A DNA stretch of 12,971 bases. Source: Cylindrodendrum hubeiense (lineage: Eukaryota; Ascomycota; Sordariomycetes; Hypocreales; Nectriaceae). The notes below the pieces were generated by a model that searched no databases, was not told the origin of the DNA, and worked only from the letters and a program-made list of their open reading frames with translations. Below, in pieces: positions 1 through 7,812 of this stretch. Every line of letters starts with the position of its first letter. Positions within the stretch are counted from its first letter, which is position 1. The stretch is taken from NCBI GenBank assembly GCA_014621425.1, contig JAANBB010000729.1, positions 1 to 12,971 of the forward strand. Direction: 5' to 3'. Both the position numbers and the translations under genes were made by a program.

Positions 1-148
1 CCCTCGCTACGTGTGTCTGGTCCTGGAAATCGTAAACCACTGTCCACTGTCCGGGAAGTAAAAGCACTCACGCTCCCAGCTGCATCTCCTCCAACACTCG
101 GGACTGCACTTCCGTATTCTTCCCTCACCCAGCCTCAATTCATTTCCG

Positions 149-1074
149 ATGGCGTCCTCTTTCTTCTCCCTCGAGGGCCACACGGCCGTCATCACCGGTG
201 GCACCCGTGGCATTGGCCAGGCCGTTGCCATTGGCTTTGCCGAAGCTGGTGCCGACATCATCTTGGTCCAGGTGCGTCATGCCCCTTAATGACGATGCAT
301 CGTCTCTGGCTTCCCCGAGGATCAATCCCTGACACTGACTCTGTTGCTTCAGCGAGACACCACCGCCACCGACACCAAGGAGGCCGTGGAGAAGCTCGGT
401 CGCAAGGCCTTCGTCTACACCGCTGACCTCTCCTCTGCCGCCTCTGTCGGCACCCTCGTACCCAAGATTCTCGCCGACGGCCACAAGATCCGCATTCTCG
501 TCAACTGCGCCGGCATCCAGCGACGACACCCCTGCGAGGAGTTCCCCGACAAGGACTTCAACGATGTCAGTCGGCCTTTCTGATTTCCTGGCCCCTCTGA
601 ATCCCCCACTAACACCCGATATCGCAGGTCATCCAAGTCAACCTGAACGCCGTCTTCACCCTTAGCCGCGATGTCGGCGCCCACATGCTTGGCCTCGAGC
701 CCTCTCCCGTTACCGGCCGCCGCGGCAGCATCATCAACTTCGCCTCGCTGCTGACCTTCCAGGGCGGCTTCACCGTGCCCGCCTACGCTGCCTCCAAGGG
801 CGCCGTCGGCCAGCTGACCAAGAGCTTCGCCAACGAGTGGACCGCCAAGGGCATCACCGTCAATGCTATCGCTCCCGGCTACATCGCCACCGACATGAAC
901 GAGGCCCTCCTTGCCAACCCCGAGCGTCTCGCCAGCATTACCTCCCGTATCCCCGCCGGCGTCTGGGGCTCACCCGAAGACTTCAAGGGTACCGCCGTCT
1001 ATCTTGCTAGCAAGGCCAGTGGGTATGTGAGTGGTCACATTTTGGTTGTTGATGGCGGCTGGATGGGACGGTAA
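149..1074 (+). CDS. Short-chain dehydrogenase/reductase, 2-deoxy-D-gluconate 3-dehydrogenase (KduD)-like, three exons
   Basis: The spliced gene is join(149-271, 353-565, 628-1074) and encodes 260 residues, the usual size of a classical SDR. What is visible: the cofactor-binding TGGTRGIG at residues 16-23, a DL pair at 66-67, NCAG at 92-95 (normally NNAG), a structural Asn at 117, and the catalytic Ser152, Tyr165 and Lys169 in the YAASK context. The C-terminal half ends in [13 protein letters not shown], as KduD-like SDRs do. Family knowledge: such enzymes oxidise or reduce sugar acids (2-deoxy-D-gluconate, or the 5-keto uronate intermediates of pectin breakdown) with NAD(P)H in the cytosol. 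The exact substrate is an inference, because many fungal SDRs share this architecture. The start was chosen because [18 protein letters not shown] places the Rossmann motif at the normal distance from the N-terminus and follows a pyrimidine-rich leader. Both introns keep the frame. Convergent with GNA1; no pathway partner lies beside it. Confidence 0.93.
272..352 (+). other. Intron 1 of the SDR gene
   Basis: 81 nt, phase 0, between Gln41 and Arg42. The donor is GTGCGT and the acceptor CAG. A CTGAC branch point at 335-339 lies about 14 nt before the acceptor. Removing it joins the Rossmann beta2 strand to the following helix in frame. Confidence 0.9.
566..627 (+). other. Intron 2 of the SDR gene
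   Basis: 62 nt, phase 0, between Asp112 and Val113. The donor is GTCAGT and the acceptor CAG. A canonical fungal branch point CTAAC at 609-613 lies 15 nt before the acceptor. Unspliced, the frame stops at once in the intron (TGA about 15 nt in). Confidence 0.93.
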
Positions 1075-1137
1075 TTTGCCTGTTCCGTGTATCATAGAAA
1101 GTCAATAGACAGAAAAGATAACTATAGAGGAGAAAAA

Positions 1138-1143
1138 AATAAA
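1138..1143 (+). terminator. Candidate polyadenylation signal of the SDR gene
   Basis: AATAAA inside an A-rich stretch (about 1132-1150), 64 nt after the SDR stop codon. Position and sequence fit a fungal cleavage/polyadenylation signal. This is inferred from position; there are no transcript data. Confidence 0.45.
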
Positions 1144-2328
1144 AATAATAGATCCTTCAAAACACCCGCGCCGGCCTCCCGCTTGGTATTCGCTTTGCTC
1201 CCCATCTAGTATCAAATCATCGACAGTACCCCAGAAAGCAGTCTATCCTCTCGGACCGGAGACCAACTGTCACTCACGCCTCGCCCGAACTAGCCTTTTC
1301 TTTTCTAAGCGATGAGTGCCCCTTGGGCCAGCGACGACCATGACCTTGTTTCGCTGATGCCGGACTACCTGGTGATCAGACTCGGAAGCGCGAGCGAGGA
1401 TACTAGAGGTCCATTGAAAGACAGCGTAAGCCACTGTGGATGACTGGGGCTGGGGAGAGGAATGGAAGTTCTTGGCTTACGCGGATTGCAAAGCGGCAAT
1501 GCGCACTCGAGCGAAGGAGCCGTTCAGTTCGTCGAACATTTCGAGCGAGGTTATCTGCGTTACTTGCTGAAGCAGAAGTATCGACTTTAGGATCCCTGGC
1601 GATAATGTATTGGTCTTTAAGAAAGTATGGCTTCGGATGGTAGGTAAGATTGGGAAGTTCACATCTGACAGTCGTGGGACTGTCCGAGATTCTTATATGC
1701 CGCTGAACCTCCTCCATATCAACCCGGAAGCCGAGGACCACATGCTTACGATGTCATACACGTTGTCGCACAAATGTCCTCTGAGCAAAGACCCTCATTC
1801 GCTGTGGCTGTGGAAGCATCTCCGAATGAGAGCGGATGAGATCCGGCCCGCATGTCACTGGGCGCGGCTCTTTAGAGGATGCTCAGCTACACAGCCCAAT
1901 GAATTAATGGTGAGTGCAGTGCTGTCATTCCACAGGCATGGTCACCATCTCCCAAAAAGGGTTGTGAATGCCGCGTTTGTACCTACGTCTGAATGCGAGA
2001 TCCATCTCCCAATTGTCCGGGACCCCCACGTCATCATATTCGCCAACTGACACTGGGTAGCGCTAGGATTGGCACAGAGAAACCCCACTTGAAGAAGGGC
2101 GGGGGAGAAGAGAATAAAACACCAGAAACTACGTCTTAAACAGATCTATATTCTCCCGTCACCAGATTTGTAAACCCTCTAGGCCTAGATTTTGCTTTCT
2201 GCGCCATGCGAACTCGCATCAGCCTCGGTGCAATGCACGAAGATGGTGTCGACAAAAGAGAAATGAGAAGAGCATGTCAAGGCGGCAAAGGCGCCAATGG
2301 CATACGTGGAGTAGCTCATAGGAAGATA
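1144..2328. other. Long spacer between the convergent SDR and GNA1 genes; no recognised gene
   Basis: About 1.2 kb with no protein family I recognise in any frame. The longest open stretches (1610-2050 on plus, 1403-1741 on minus) start at non-ATG codons and have unremarkable composition. One weak two-exon possibility (1312-1643, plus) is described in the findings. A second AATAAA at 2114-2119 lies on the plus strand but has no convincing gene before it. The last ~150 bp before 2328 would be GNA1 3' UTR. No terminal inverted repeats or transposase remnants were seen. For a space between converging genes this is long, so a decayed gene or a non-coding transcript is possible but not shown. Confidence 0.5.
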
Positions 2329-2926
2329 TTACTGAGATTTACCCTTGGTTCCCTCGTAGTAATGGGCCATCTGGAGACCCGCTCGTCGGAAGCCGCACTT
2401 GACGTAGAAGCCCTCGTTGGTCTCGCTGCAGTCGAGAATGCTCTTGTAGCAGCCAACCTGCTCGGCAACGAAGTCAAGGGCCTGGATGATTCGGAGGCCG
2501 AGCTTCTTGCCCTGCTGGTCCTTGGCGACTGCGATATCCTCGATGTGACCAACGGCGCCGAGGCTGTGAATGCTATATAGAGAAGATCGATCAGCGTGAA
2601 TTCTTTACGGGAGTGCGAGAGCTGACAACGTCGACTTACAACTTGCGCTCGACAATCAAAGCACCAGTACCAACAACAGGGCGCTCGGTCTTGGTGGTGT
2701 CCTCAATGATGATAACGTAGTAGCTGCCGGCAGTGGCCATGTGGTCGTACTGCTGGTCGAAGTCGGCCTTGCTGATGTCGCCGACGGTGGTGAGGACGCG
2801 CAGGCAGTCAAGGAAACCGCTGTCATAGTCTGACTTGCGTAAGGCACGCAGAGTGTAGCCCTCAGGAAGGGCAGCCGAGACCTCGGGGGAGAGGAGGCTG
2901 GAAGCGAAGATGCCTTCTTGAGCCAT
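2329..2926 (-). CDS. GNA1: Glucosamine-6-phosphate N-acetyltransferase, two exons
   Basis: Minus-strand gene complement(join(2329-2572, 2640-2926)), 176 residues, close to the 150-185 residues usual for the family. It transfers acetyl from acetyl-CoA to glucosamine 6-phosphate, giving GlcNAc-6-P on the cytosolic route to UDP-GlcNAc, the precursor of chitin, N-glycans and GPI anchors. It is a single GNAT-fold domain. Visible family marks are ERKFIHSLGAVGHIEDIAV (residues 93-111, with the Glu-Asp pair 107-108), the acetyl-CoA pyrophosphate loop QQGKKLG (115-121, where a Lys sits at a usual Gly, as in some eukaryotic homologues), GCYKSILDC (136-144) and the terminal NEGFYVKCGF (149-157). The intron splits a Phe codon at residue 96. 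The start ATG has a strong context (GCCATGG) and no upstream ATG is seen in the near leader. Single copy and probably essential, by analogy with yeast. Divergent from the lipase gene. Confidence 0.96.
2573..2639 (-). other. Intron of GNA1
   Basis: 67 nt on the minus strand. The donor GTAAGT starts at 2639, the acceptor TAG ends at 2573, and a CTGAT branch point (2594 down to 2590) lies about 18 nt before the acceptor. Phase 2: TT joins C to give Phe96, which restores the conserved KFIH motif. Confidence 0.93.
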
Positions 2927-2943
2927 GGCGGTGTCGGTTTGGC

Positions 2944-2959
2944 GGGGTCGCGGGGTCGC
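2944..2959. repeat. Two tandem GGGGTCGC units in the GNA1 leader
   Basis: Two perfect 8-bp copies (2944-2951, 2952-2959) lie 17-33 bp upstream of the GNA1 start codon. On the transcribed strand they read as GCGACCCC. This is a minor low-complexity repeat with no known role. Confidence 0.6.
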
Positions 2960-3648
2960 GGTGGGGTTTGGGTTCGTTCGTTGGGTGGGAGTCGAGGAGA
3001 TGGGTGTTCGAGAGCGCGAGGAGGAGCGGATTTGAGGTTCAATTGTCGAGGATGATGGACGAGTAAATTCAAGAAATGCAAGTTGAATAAGGATGACACG
3101 GGGCTGGAGCCAAAGACGCTTCCGGTCAGATCGACCCGTAGCCTTTAGACTGGAGCTGTTGGATTGGCTATTATTAGGTCAGGGGAGCTCACCCAGAGCA
3201 GCAGGGCACCGGTAGTCTCAGCGGGCGGGGTGCTCATTGCTCAGAGAGCGAATTGACCCCACGCTGCCACGGGCCACAGCGACGGGACGGGAGAAGGCCG
3301 CTCACCCAATCGTGCTGCGCCTCAAGGCGACTCCGACCATTACTACATGCCATAGCAGGACGGTCCCGGTAGGTCGGCGAGGCCCAGGCACATTTGGATG
3401 CGCAAGGCTTAGTGGCAGGTGGGCAAGGCATTGATATGGGAGTGATGGCACCCTTCGTGGAATGTTCTTCCAGCTGCCAGGGTCAACATGCCGATCGACG
3501 ATCGCCTTGAAGCCGGTTCTCTTGGTGGTTTTCGCGAGGTAAGTCCGATAATGGCCGGCTGGGTTTGGACGAGTACCGGGCCTGGAAAGACGCTCTCGTT
3601 GTCTTTTTAGCGATAAGAAGATGAGACATATGCCGAGACTTGCATCTC

Positions 3649-3662
3649 CCTACCTAGGTAGG
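3649..3662. repeat. 14-bp perfect palindrome CCTACCTAGGTAGG
   Basis: The two halves are exact reverse complements. It lies about 545 bp upstream of the lipase start codon. TACCTAGGTA-type palindromes are, to my recollection, common in promoters of Sordariomycetes, so a protein-binding site is plausible. The factor is unknown. Confidence 0.6.
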
Positions 3663-3744
3663 TATCCCGTGATTGAGCTCGAGGACGCTTCGATGCCGGC
3701 AACCGGTGAAGTCGTGGTGGATAATAATCACATACAGGTAGATG

Positions 3745-3869
3745 GGCAGGTACCTCCAGCTACTACCGAAACAGAGAGCAACAAAGTAAATGTGAGGCCG
3801 GAGATTTGATGGTAGATTCATGAAGGGTACCTGCCTTAGGGAGGGAGGAGGTGGGGGTTCGGCAGGTAC
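3745..3869. repeat. Three copies of GGCAGGTAC in the lipase upstream region
   Basis: Direct copies lie at 3745-3753 and 3861-3869, and an inverted copy (GTACCTGCC) at 3827-3835. The last two form a 9-bp inverted repeat with a 25-bp spacer. The first copy sits in an AGGTACCT palindrome (3748-3755). A further AGGTAC follows at about 3873. Function unknown; possibly a clustered transcription-factor site. Confidence 0.55.
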
Positions 3870-4154
3870 GGAGGTACGCATGAATGTGTCGTGTCGTGGC
3901 TTCCCTCTCCCAATCTCACAATCACATGCAAATGTTTCAATCTGGTGTGCATCATCACTACGTGCCCTTGATTTACCATCCCACCTTGCGCCAGCCGTGA
4001 CCCAACCATTTCCCAGAATCCCAACAGCATGCCATCCGCCCTTTGCCACTCCGTTATCATCGTGCCGTTATGTCATTGGCGTGTTCCTGTTACTGTCAGA
4101 GGTGTGGCCCTCTTCACGGACCTCCTTCGCACCTCCTTTCCCCCTTCTCATCAG

Positions 4155-4181
4155 ATGCCCACACAAGACGACCCTCGATGA
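4155..4181 (+). promoter_or_regulatory. Upstream mini-ORF 1 of the lipase gene
   Basis: ATG plus seven sense codons and TGA (peptide MPTQDDPR), ending 25 nt before the lipase start. It begins right after the pyrimidine-rich tract that probably marks transcription start, so it may or may not be in the mRNA. Its start context is weak. Confidence 0.4.
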
Positions 4182-4210
4182 TAGCGTCGATGATACCGCC
4201 CACTCCATGA
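4178..4210 (+). promoter_or_regulatory. Upstream mini-ORF 2 of the lipase gene, stop overlapping the main ATG
   Basis: Ten sense codons (MIASMIPPTP) ending in TGA at 4208-4210, which overlaps the lipase ATG at 4207-4209 as ATGA. It overlaps mini-ORF 1 by 4 nt. If transcribed, it would limit initiation at 4207 and favour the next in-frame ATG at 4213, whose context (AACATGG) is much better. Confidence 0.4.
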
Positions 4211-7200
4211 ACATGGATAACCGCAATGTCCCGCCCGCTTCTGATGCGACGCCTCCGAGTCCGGGTCCCACGCTTCTGCCGGCGCCTGTTGCACAAGCCG
4301 TTAGTCTCGCGACGCGTTCTACTTGCCTAGCCATCCGCCTTGGCTCCGCTGCTGGCTCTTATGGCCTCAGCGCTGCAAGATTCACCACTCTATCCAGCCT
4401 GGAGTTGGCTCGGGGCATGGTTGAGTCTGTTTTGAGCCGTGCTGGTAGAGAAACCCTTTCCCGATCTCAAAGCGACCTGGCCACCGTCGATGCCGAGTCT
4501 GTAATTGAAAGAAGTCTTGAGCACCTCCATCATGCCATGACTCAGGTTGTCTTTTGGACAACTGCTGGATTCCACATCACCAACACAAGCATCTCCATGG
4601 CATCCGAGGTGTCACAGCTGTTTCTATCCTCGCTGGACCAGCTCCTCGGCTCCACAGAGTCCTCACGAGCCATTGCCAGCATCATCACCTTGATTCGCCG
4701 GGAGTTCCGAGACCCCGCTACGGGAGCCCATGGCAAACCAGTTGGCGTAGTTGATCTCACGCTTGGCCTATGTGCCTTGGCGTATCTGCAGCAATGGTGC
4801 TGGAGGCTTCCAGACGAAGAGATCCGTCGCCAAGCATACGAAGAGGTCATATGGGACGTTGTGGTTCTCGAAGATGGCGAGAGAGTGGACGTTCAAGAAC
4901 AGAACCCCAAGGCCTCCCCAAACTCTCAACCCAAAATCTCACAGCGCCAAATCGGTAATCCCAGTGGCAATCACTTGGAATTATCACAAGAAAGTCACCA
5001 TAATCTCGTTGACGATGATGAAGAAGCTGCGTTACGCAGACTTAAAGACCAGATTGTCGATTCTTTGCCCTCAGATACTACAATCTCCATATCCAACTCG
5101 ATCTCCACAACACAAACAATCACGATCGATATCGACGGGCCCCGGCCACTTTCGCTCCCTACATTACCGGGGGCAGAAATTGTGGAAACTAAAGTTACAC
5201 GATCTCCGCAGGGTGTCCGGTCTGGAAGGCGATTGAACCACCCGGGAGAACCATCCTATCGGGTGGTGTACAAGCTCCAGAGGTCCAAGGTTGGGACCAC
5301 CACTTTTCAGAATCGCAATGAATCACCAAAGTCCCCATTTATTGAGTTATCGAATACTGAGAAGCCGACTCGAAACTTACAATCTCAGGAACCGTCCAGG
5401 TTACCCAAAAGAACAGTGCAAACTGGCCCAAAGTCACCACCGAGCAATCGCACAGTTGGTCCGAAAGACACCAACCAGCAATATCGAATCCCAACACGGG
5501 AATCTTCAAAGCCTTCGGGTAACTTGGGTCAAGCCGCAACGAGCAGGAAACCGAAGATAACATACCCTTCCTCACAACCAGCTCTATCGACACTACAACA
5601 GAAACCAGAACGTGAAGCCAACCAAAAGAGACTCCGAGTGCCTCCAAGCTCTGTTGCTTCTCGAACCAAAACAGACCCCCCTCAAGAGAGCTCTATTAAA
5701 GCCCGAAAGGTGTTGCCAAAGAGAAAGACTGATCCGTCCATGAGTGGGAAAACGCCAGAGAAAAGGGGAACGCTAAAACAAGTTCTTCGAGAAGGCAGTA
5801 ACTCTTTCTCGAATATGTGGCATAAAGAACCCTCATCTGCAGACAGCAAACAGCAATCTAGGTGGAAAGAACGGGGAAACAAGACGTCATTTCTTTCCTC
5901 AAGCAACCCCGAGTTGCCTGCTCCTGCGCAAGAGACATATGCACCACGTTCTACTTCTTCGGCCGATCATGAATTCGAGAACCCTGAGTTGATCCAACGA
6001 AGTTCCTCTCGGACAAGCTACGTCTCCATCCACGAGTACCGGCGTGATTCGATCGTCTCTCAGACCGATACATATTCCATCCACTCTACTATCGGGCCGC
6101 GGCCAAATTCCCCCAGTCTCACCAGGACCGATCCTGTTGCCGATTCATCTTGGACCAAGTCTTGGAATGACAACACCTCTGTTAGCCCAGTCCGGCCAAA
6201 GTCTGCCGTGGGGCATCGTCGTGTCATATCAAATGTCCCAAGCCTCTACAGTCTAGCATCCAATGACTCTCAGTCCTCTCTAGTGCTGGCGTCTTATCAT
6301 CAAAAAAGCGCGTACACTGCAGCCGATGCGTTGAGTATCCTTCGACGGGATGGTGAAGTTGATGGCATCTTTCCTAGAGCCCATGTTCTCCGGAATATTA
6401 CCAGGTACATGCGGTTCTCATCGGCGTCATATGGATCAAACTTTCTAAAGGTCATGGGTATCTCGAAGGAGATGCCAATCGTGCGAGCCTGGGATGGGAT
6501 CCATAACGACGTGAGGCACTTTGTCCACCACACAGAATCTGACACGCATAGTGTCCTTCTTGCTTCCTTTGTTGACCCTGAAGGGGGGGCAGATTCAAGT
6601 GGCTTAACAGGAACGGGTGTACCCCTGGTACACTACATCTCATTAGATCATGATGCAAGGACAGTAGTGCTTGCTTGTCGGGGAACCCTGGGGTTTGAAG
6701 ACGTCTTAGCCGACCTGACATGTGATTACGATGTTCTTACCTGGCGTGGCAGTGGGTACAAGGTACACAAGGGTGTCCATGCCTCCGCCCGAAGGCTTCT
6801 TTATGGCGGAGATGGACGTGTCTTGGTAACAATTAGGGAGGCGTTGCTTGAGTTCCCAGACTATGGGCTTGTTTTGTGCGGTCACTCACTGGGCGGTGCC
6901 GTGACGGCTCTCCTCGGCGTGATGCTGTCGGAGCCAAACCCGACTGGTACCGGCTTTGTCACTGCTGCTGAACCTCATAAGAGCTCGAATGGCTCCCCAA
7001 CCCACGAGAGCCTTCGATCAGATCATCCATGTCTGCCCTCCAGGCGCCCGATTCACGTCTATGCCTACGGCCCGCCTGGTACAATGTCGACATCACTCCG
7101 CAAACGGACCCGAGGTCTTATCACCAGCATTGTACATGGAAATGATGTGGTTCCGTATTTGTCATTGGGTTCCCTGCATGATTCCCAAGCCGTCGCTTTG

Positions 7201-7617
7201 GCTTTCAAGGATGATCAACATCAAGCAAAGGAGGAGATTCGCCAGAGGATCTGGCAGGCTCTACAGAGTGGCATAACGAAAAAGTGGTACGGCAGTTCAT
7301 CTGGCACCCCCGTTGAAGAAAAGTCGGAATGGGGACTTCCACTGCTACAATCTTTGAGAGCCAGTATGACAAGTCAGAAACTCATGCCACCCGGCGAGGT
7401 CTTTACTGTTGAGACTCAGAGAGTACTGAGGCGAGATGCATTTCTTCTCCTCGAAGAAGATCATCTTGGAAGACCGGCACAAAGAATTGTGTTGAAGTAC
7501 GTTAAAGACGTGGAAGCACGTTTCAAGGAGCTGAGATTTGGGACGAGCATGTTAATGGACCACAGTCCGGCCAGGTACGAGGAAGCTCTGGACAAACTTC
7601 ACCTCGGTGTTGTTTGA
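4207..7617 (+). CDS. Large class 3 lipase, sn1-diacylglycerol-lipase-like, single exon
   Basis: 1136 residues, uninterrupted. The C-terminal third is an alpha/beta-hydrolase of the Lipase_3 family: RGTLGFEDVLADL at 825-837 and GYKVHKGVHASA match the diacylglycerol lipase signature. The nucleophile is Ser894 in GHSLGG (892-897). Asp980 in HGNDVVP is the expected acid. His1119 in MDHSPARY is my candidate for the third triad residue, by analogy with the C-terminal His of DAG lipases. Such enzymes cleave the sn-1 acyl chain of diacylglycerols or related lipids. Residues ~25-200 are predicted-looking helices with hydrophobic faces (about 27-70 and 110-145) but no clear transmembrane set or signal peptide, so a membrane-peripheral or cytosolic enzyme is more likely than a secreted one. 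Residues ~230-700 are Ser/Pro/Lys-rich and look disordered. Two starts compete: 4207 (weak context) and 4213 (strong context); numbering here uses 4207. A farther in-frame ATG at 3820 is discussed in the findings. Confidence 0.92.
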   Translation: MNMDNRNVPPASDATPPSPGPTLLPAPVAQAVSLATRSTCLAIRLGSAAGSYGLSAARFTTLSSLELARGMVESVLSRAGRETLSRSQSDLATVDAESVIERSLEHLHHAMTQVVFWTTAGFHITNTSISMASEVSQLFLSSLDQLLGSTESSRAIASIITLIRREFRDPATGAHGKPVGVVDLTLGLCALAYLQQWCWRLPDEEIRRQAYEEVIWDVVVLEDGERVDVQEQNPKASPNSQPKISQRQIGNPSGNHLELSQESHHNLVDDDEEAALRRLKDQIVDSLPSDTTISISNSISTTQTITIDIDGPRPLSLPTLPGAEIVETKVTRSPQGVRSGRRLNHPGEPSYRVVYKLQRSKVGTTTFQNRNESPKSPFIELSNTEKPTRNLQSQEPSRLPKRTVQTGPKSPPSNRTVGPKDTNQQYRIPTRESSKPSGNLGQAATSRKPKITYPSSQPALSTLQQKPEREANQKRLRVPPSSVASRTKTDPPQESSIKARKVLPKRKTDPSMSGKTPEKRGTLKQVLREGSNSFSNMWHKEPSSADSKQQSRWKERGNKTSFLSSSNPELPAPAQETYAPRSTSSADHEFENPELIQRSSSRTSYVSIHEYRRDSIVSQTDTYSIHSTIGPRPNSPSLTRTDPVADSSWTKSWNDNTSVSPVRPKSAVGHRRVISNVPSLYSLASNDSQSSLVLASYHQKSAYTAADALSILRRDGEVDGIFPRAHVLRNITRYMRFSSASYGSNFLKVMGISKEMPIVRAWDGIHNDVRHFVHHTESDTHSVLLASFVDPEGGADSSGLTGTGVPLVHYISLDHDARTVVLACRGTLGFEDVLADLTCDYDVLTWRGSGYKVHKGVHASARRLLYGGDGRVLVTIREALLEFPDYGLVLCGHSLGGAVTALLGVMLSEPNPTGTGFVTAAEPHKSSNGSPTHESLRSDHPCLPSRRPIHVYAYGPPGTMSTSLRKRTRGLITSIVHGNDVVPYLSLGSLHDSQAVALAFKDDQHQAKEEIRQRIWQALQSGITKKWYGSSSGTPVEEKSEWGLPLLQSLRASMTSQKLMPPGEVFTVETQRVLRRDAFLLLEEDHLGRPAQRIVLKYVKDVEARFKELRFGTSMLMDHSPARYEEALDKLHLGVV

Positions 7618-7812
7618 TAATGTTTCCGAATTTGATACCCGGTGATTTCTTTTGTAGTTTATGACAGAATGACCTATAGGAGAATCGATGGTCGGATAGA
7701 GGGATCACAAAAGCGCTTGGGGAGTTGGAAATCCGGATATCACGCCATGATATACACTGGTGTAGACTACTATCATTTAATTTCACGTATATTCATATTG
7801 CAAATATTCAGC
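7618..7812. other. Short convergent spacer between lipase and GH43 genes
   Basis: 195 bp holding the 3' ends of two converging genes. The A+T-rich part (about 7740-7810) probably carries polyadenylation elements for one or both, but there is no AATAAA in the sense of either gene. Overlapping 3' UTRs are likely at this spacing. Confidence 0.5.

Larger units (their letters stand above)
2927..4206. promoter_or_regulatory. Divergent promoter region between GNA1 and the lipase gene
   Basis: 1.28 kb between two divergent start codons, so it must hold both promoters. Near the lipase there is a pyrimidine-rich run (about 4115-4150, ending in a TTCTCATCAG-like sequence) of the kind found around fungal transcription starts. 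Farther up are a 14-bp palindrome (3649-3662) and repeated GGCAGGTAC motifs, listed separately. A splice-like pair lies at 3539-3610 (see findings). Short open frames here (for example 3237-3434, 3621-3809) are not convincing genes. No tRNA or transposon was seen. Confidence 0.6.

Noticed and set aside
1403..1741. 112-codon minus-strand open frame in the same spacer
   Set aside because: It starts at GTG, overlaps the plus-strand alternatives, and has no family resemblance. Its composition looks non-coding.
1610..2050. 146-codon plus-strand open frame in the SDR-GNA1 spacer
   Set aside because: It begins at TTG, has no recognisable domain, and its first ATG lies later. There is no promoter-like sequence or splice support.
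2206..2580. 124-codon plus-strand open frame over GNA1 exon 2
   Set aside because: It lies antisense to conserved GNAT motifs (GHIEDIAV, CYKSILDC). Its openness comes from the codon bias of the real gene.
3492..3504. CGATCG-A-CGATCG symmetrical element
   Set aside because: Two copies of a palindromic hexamer one base apart are easily produced by chance, and nothing nearby supports a role.
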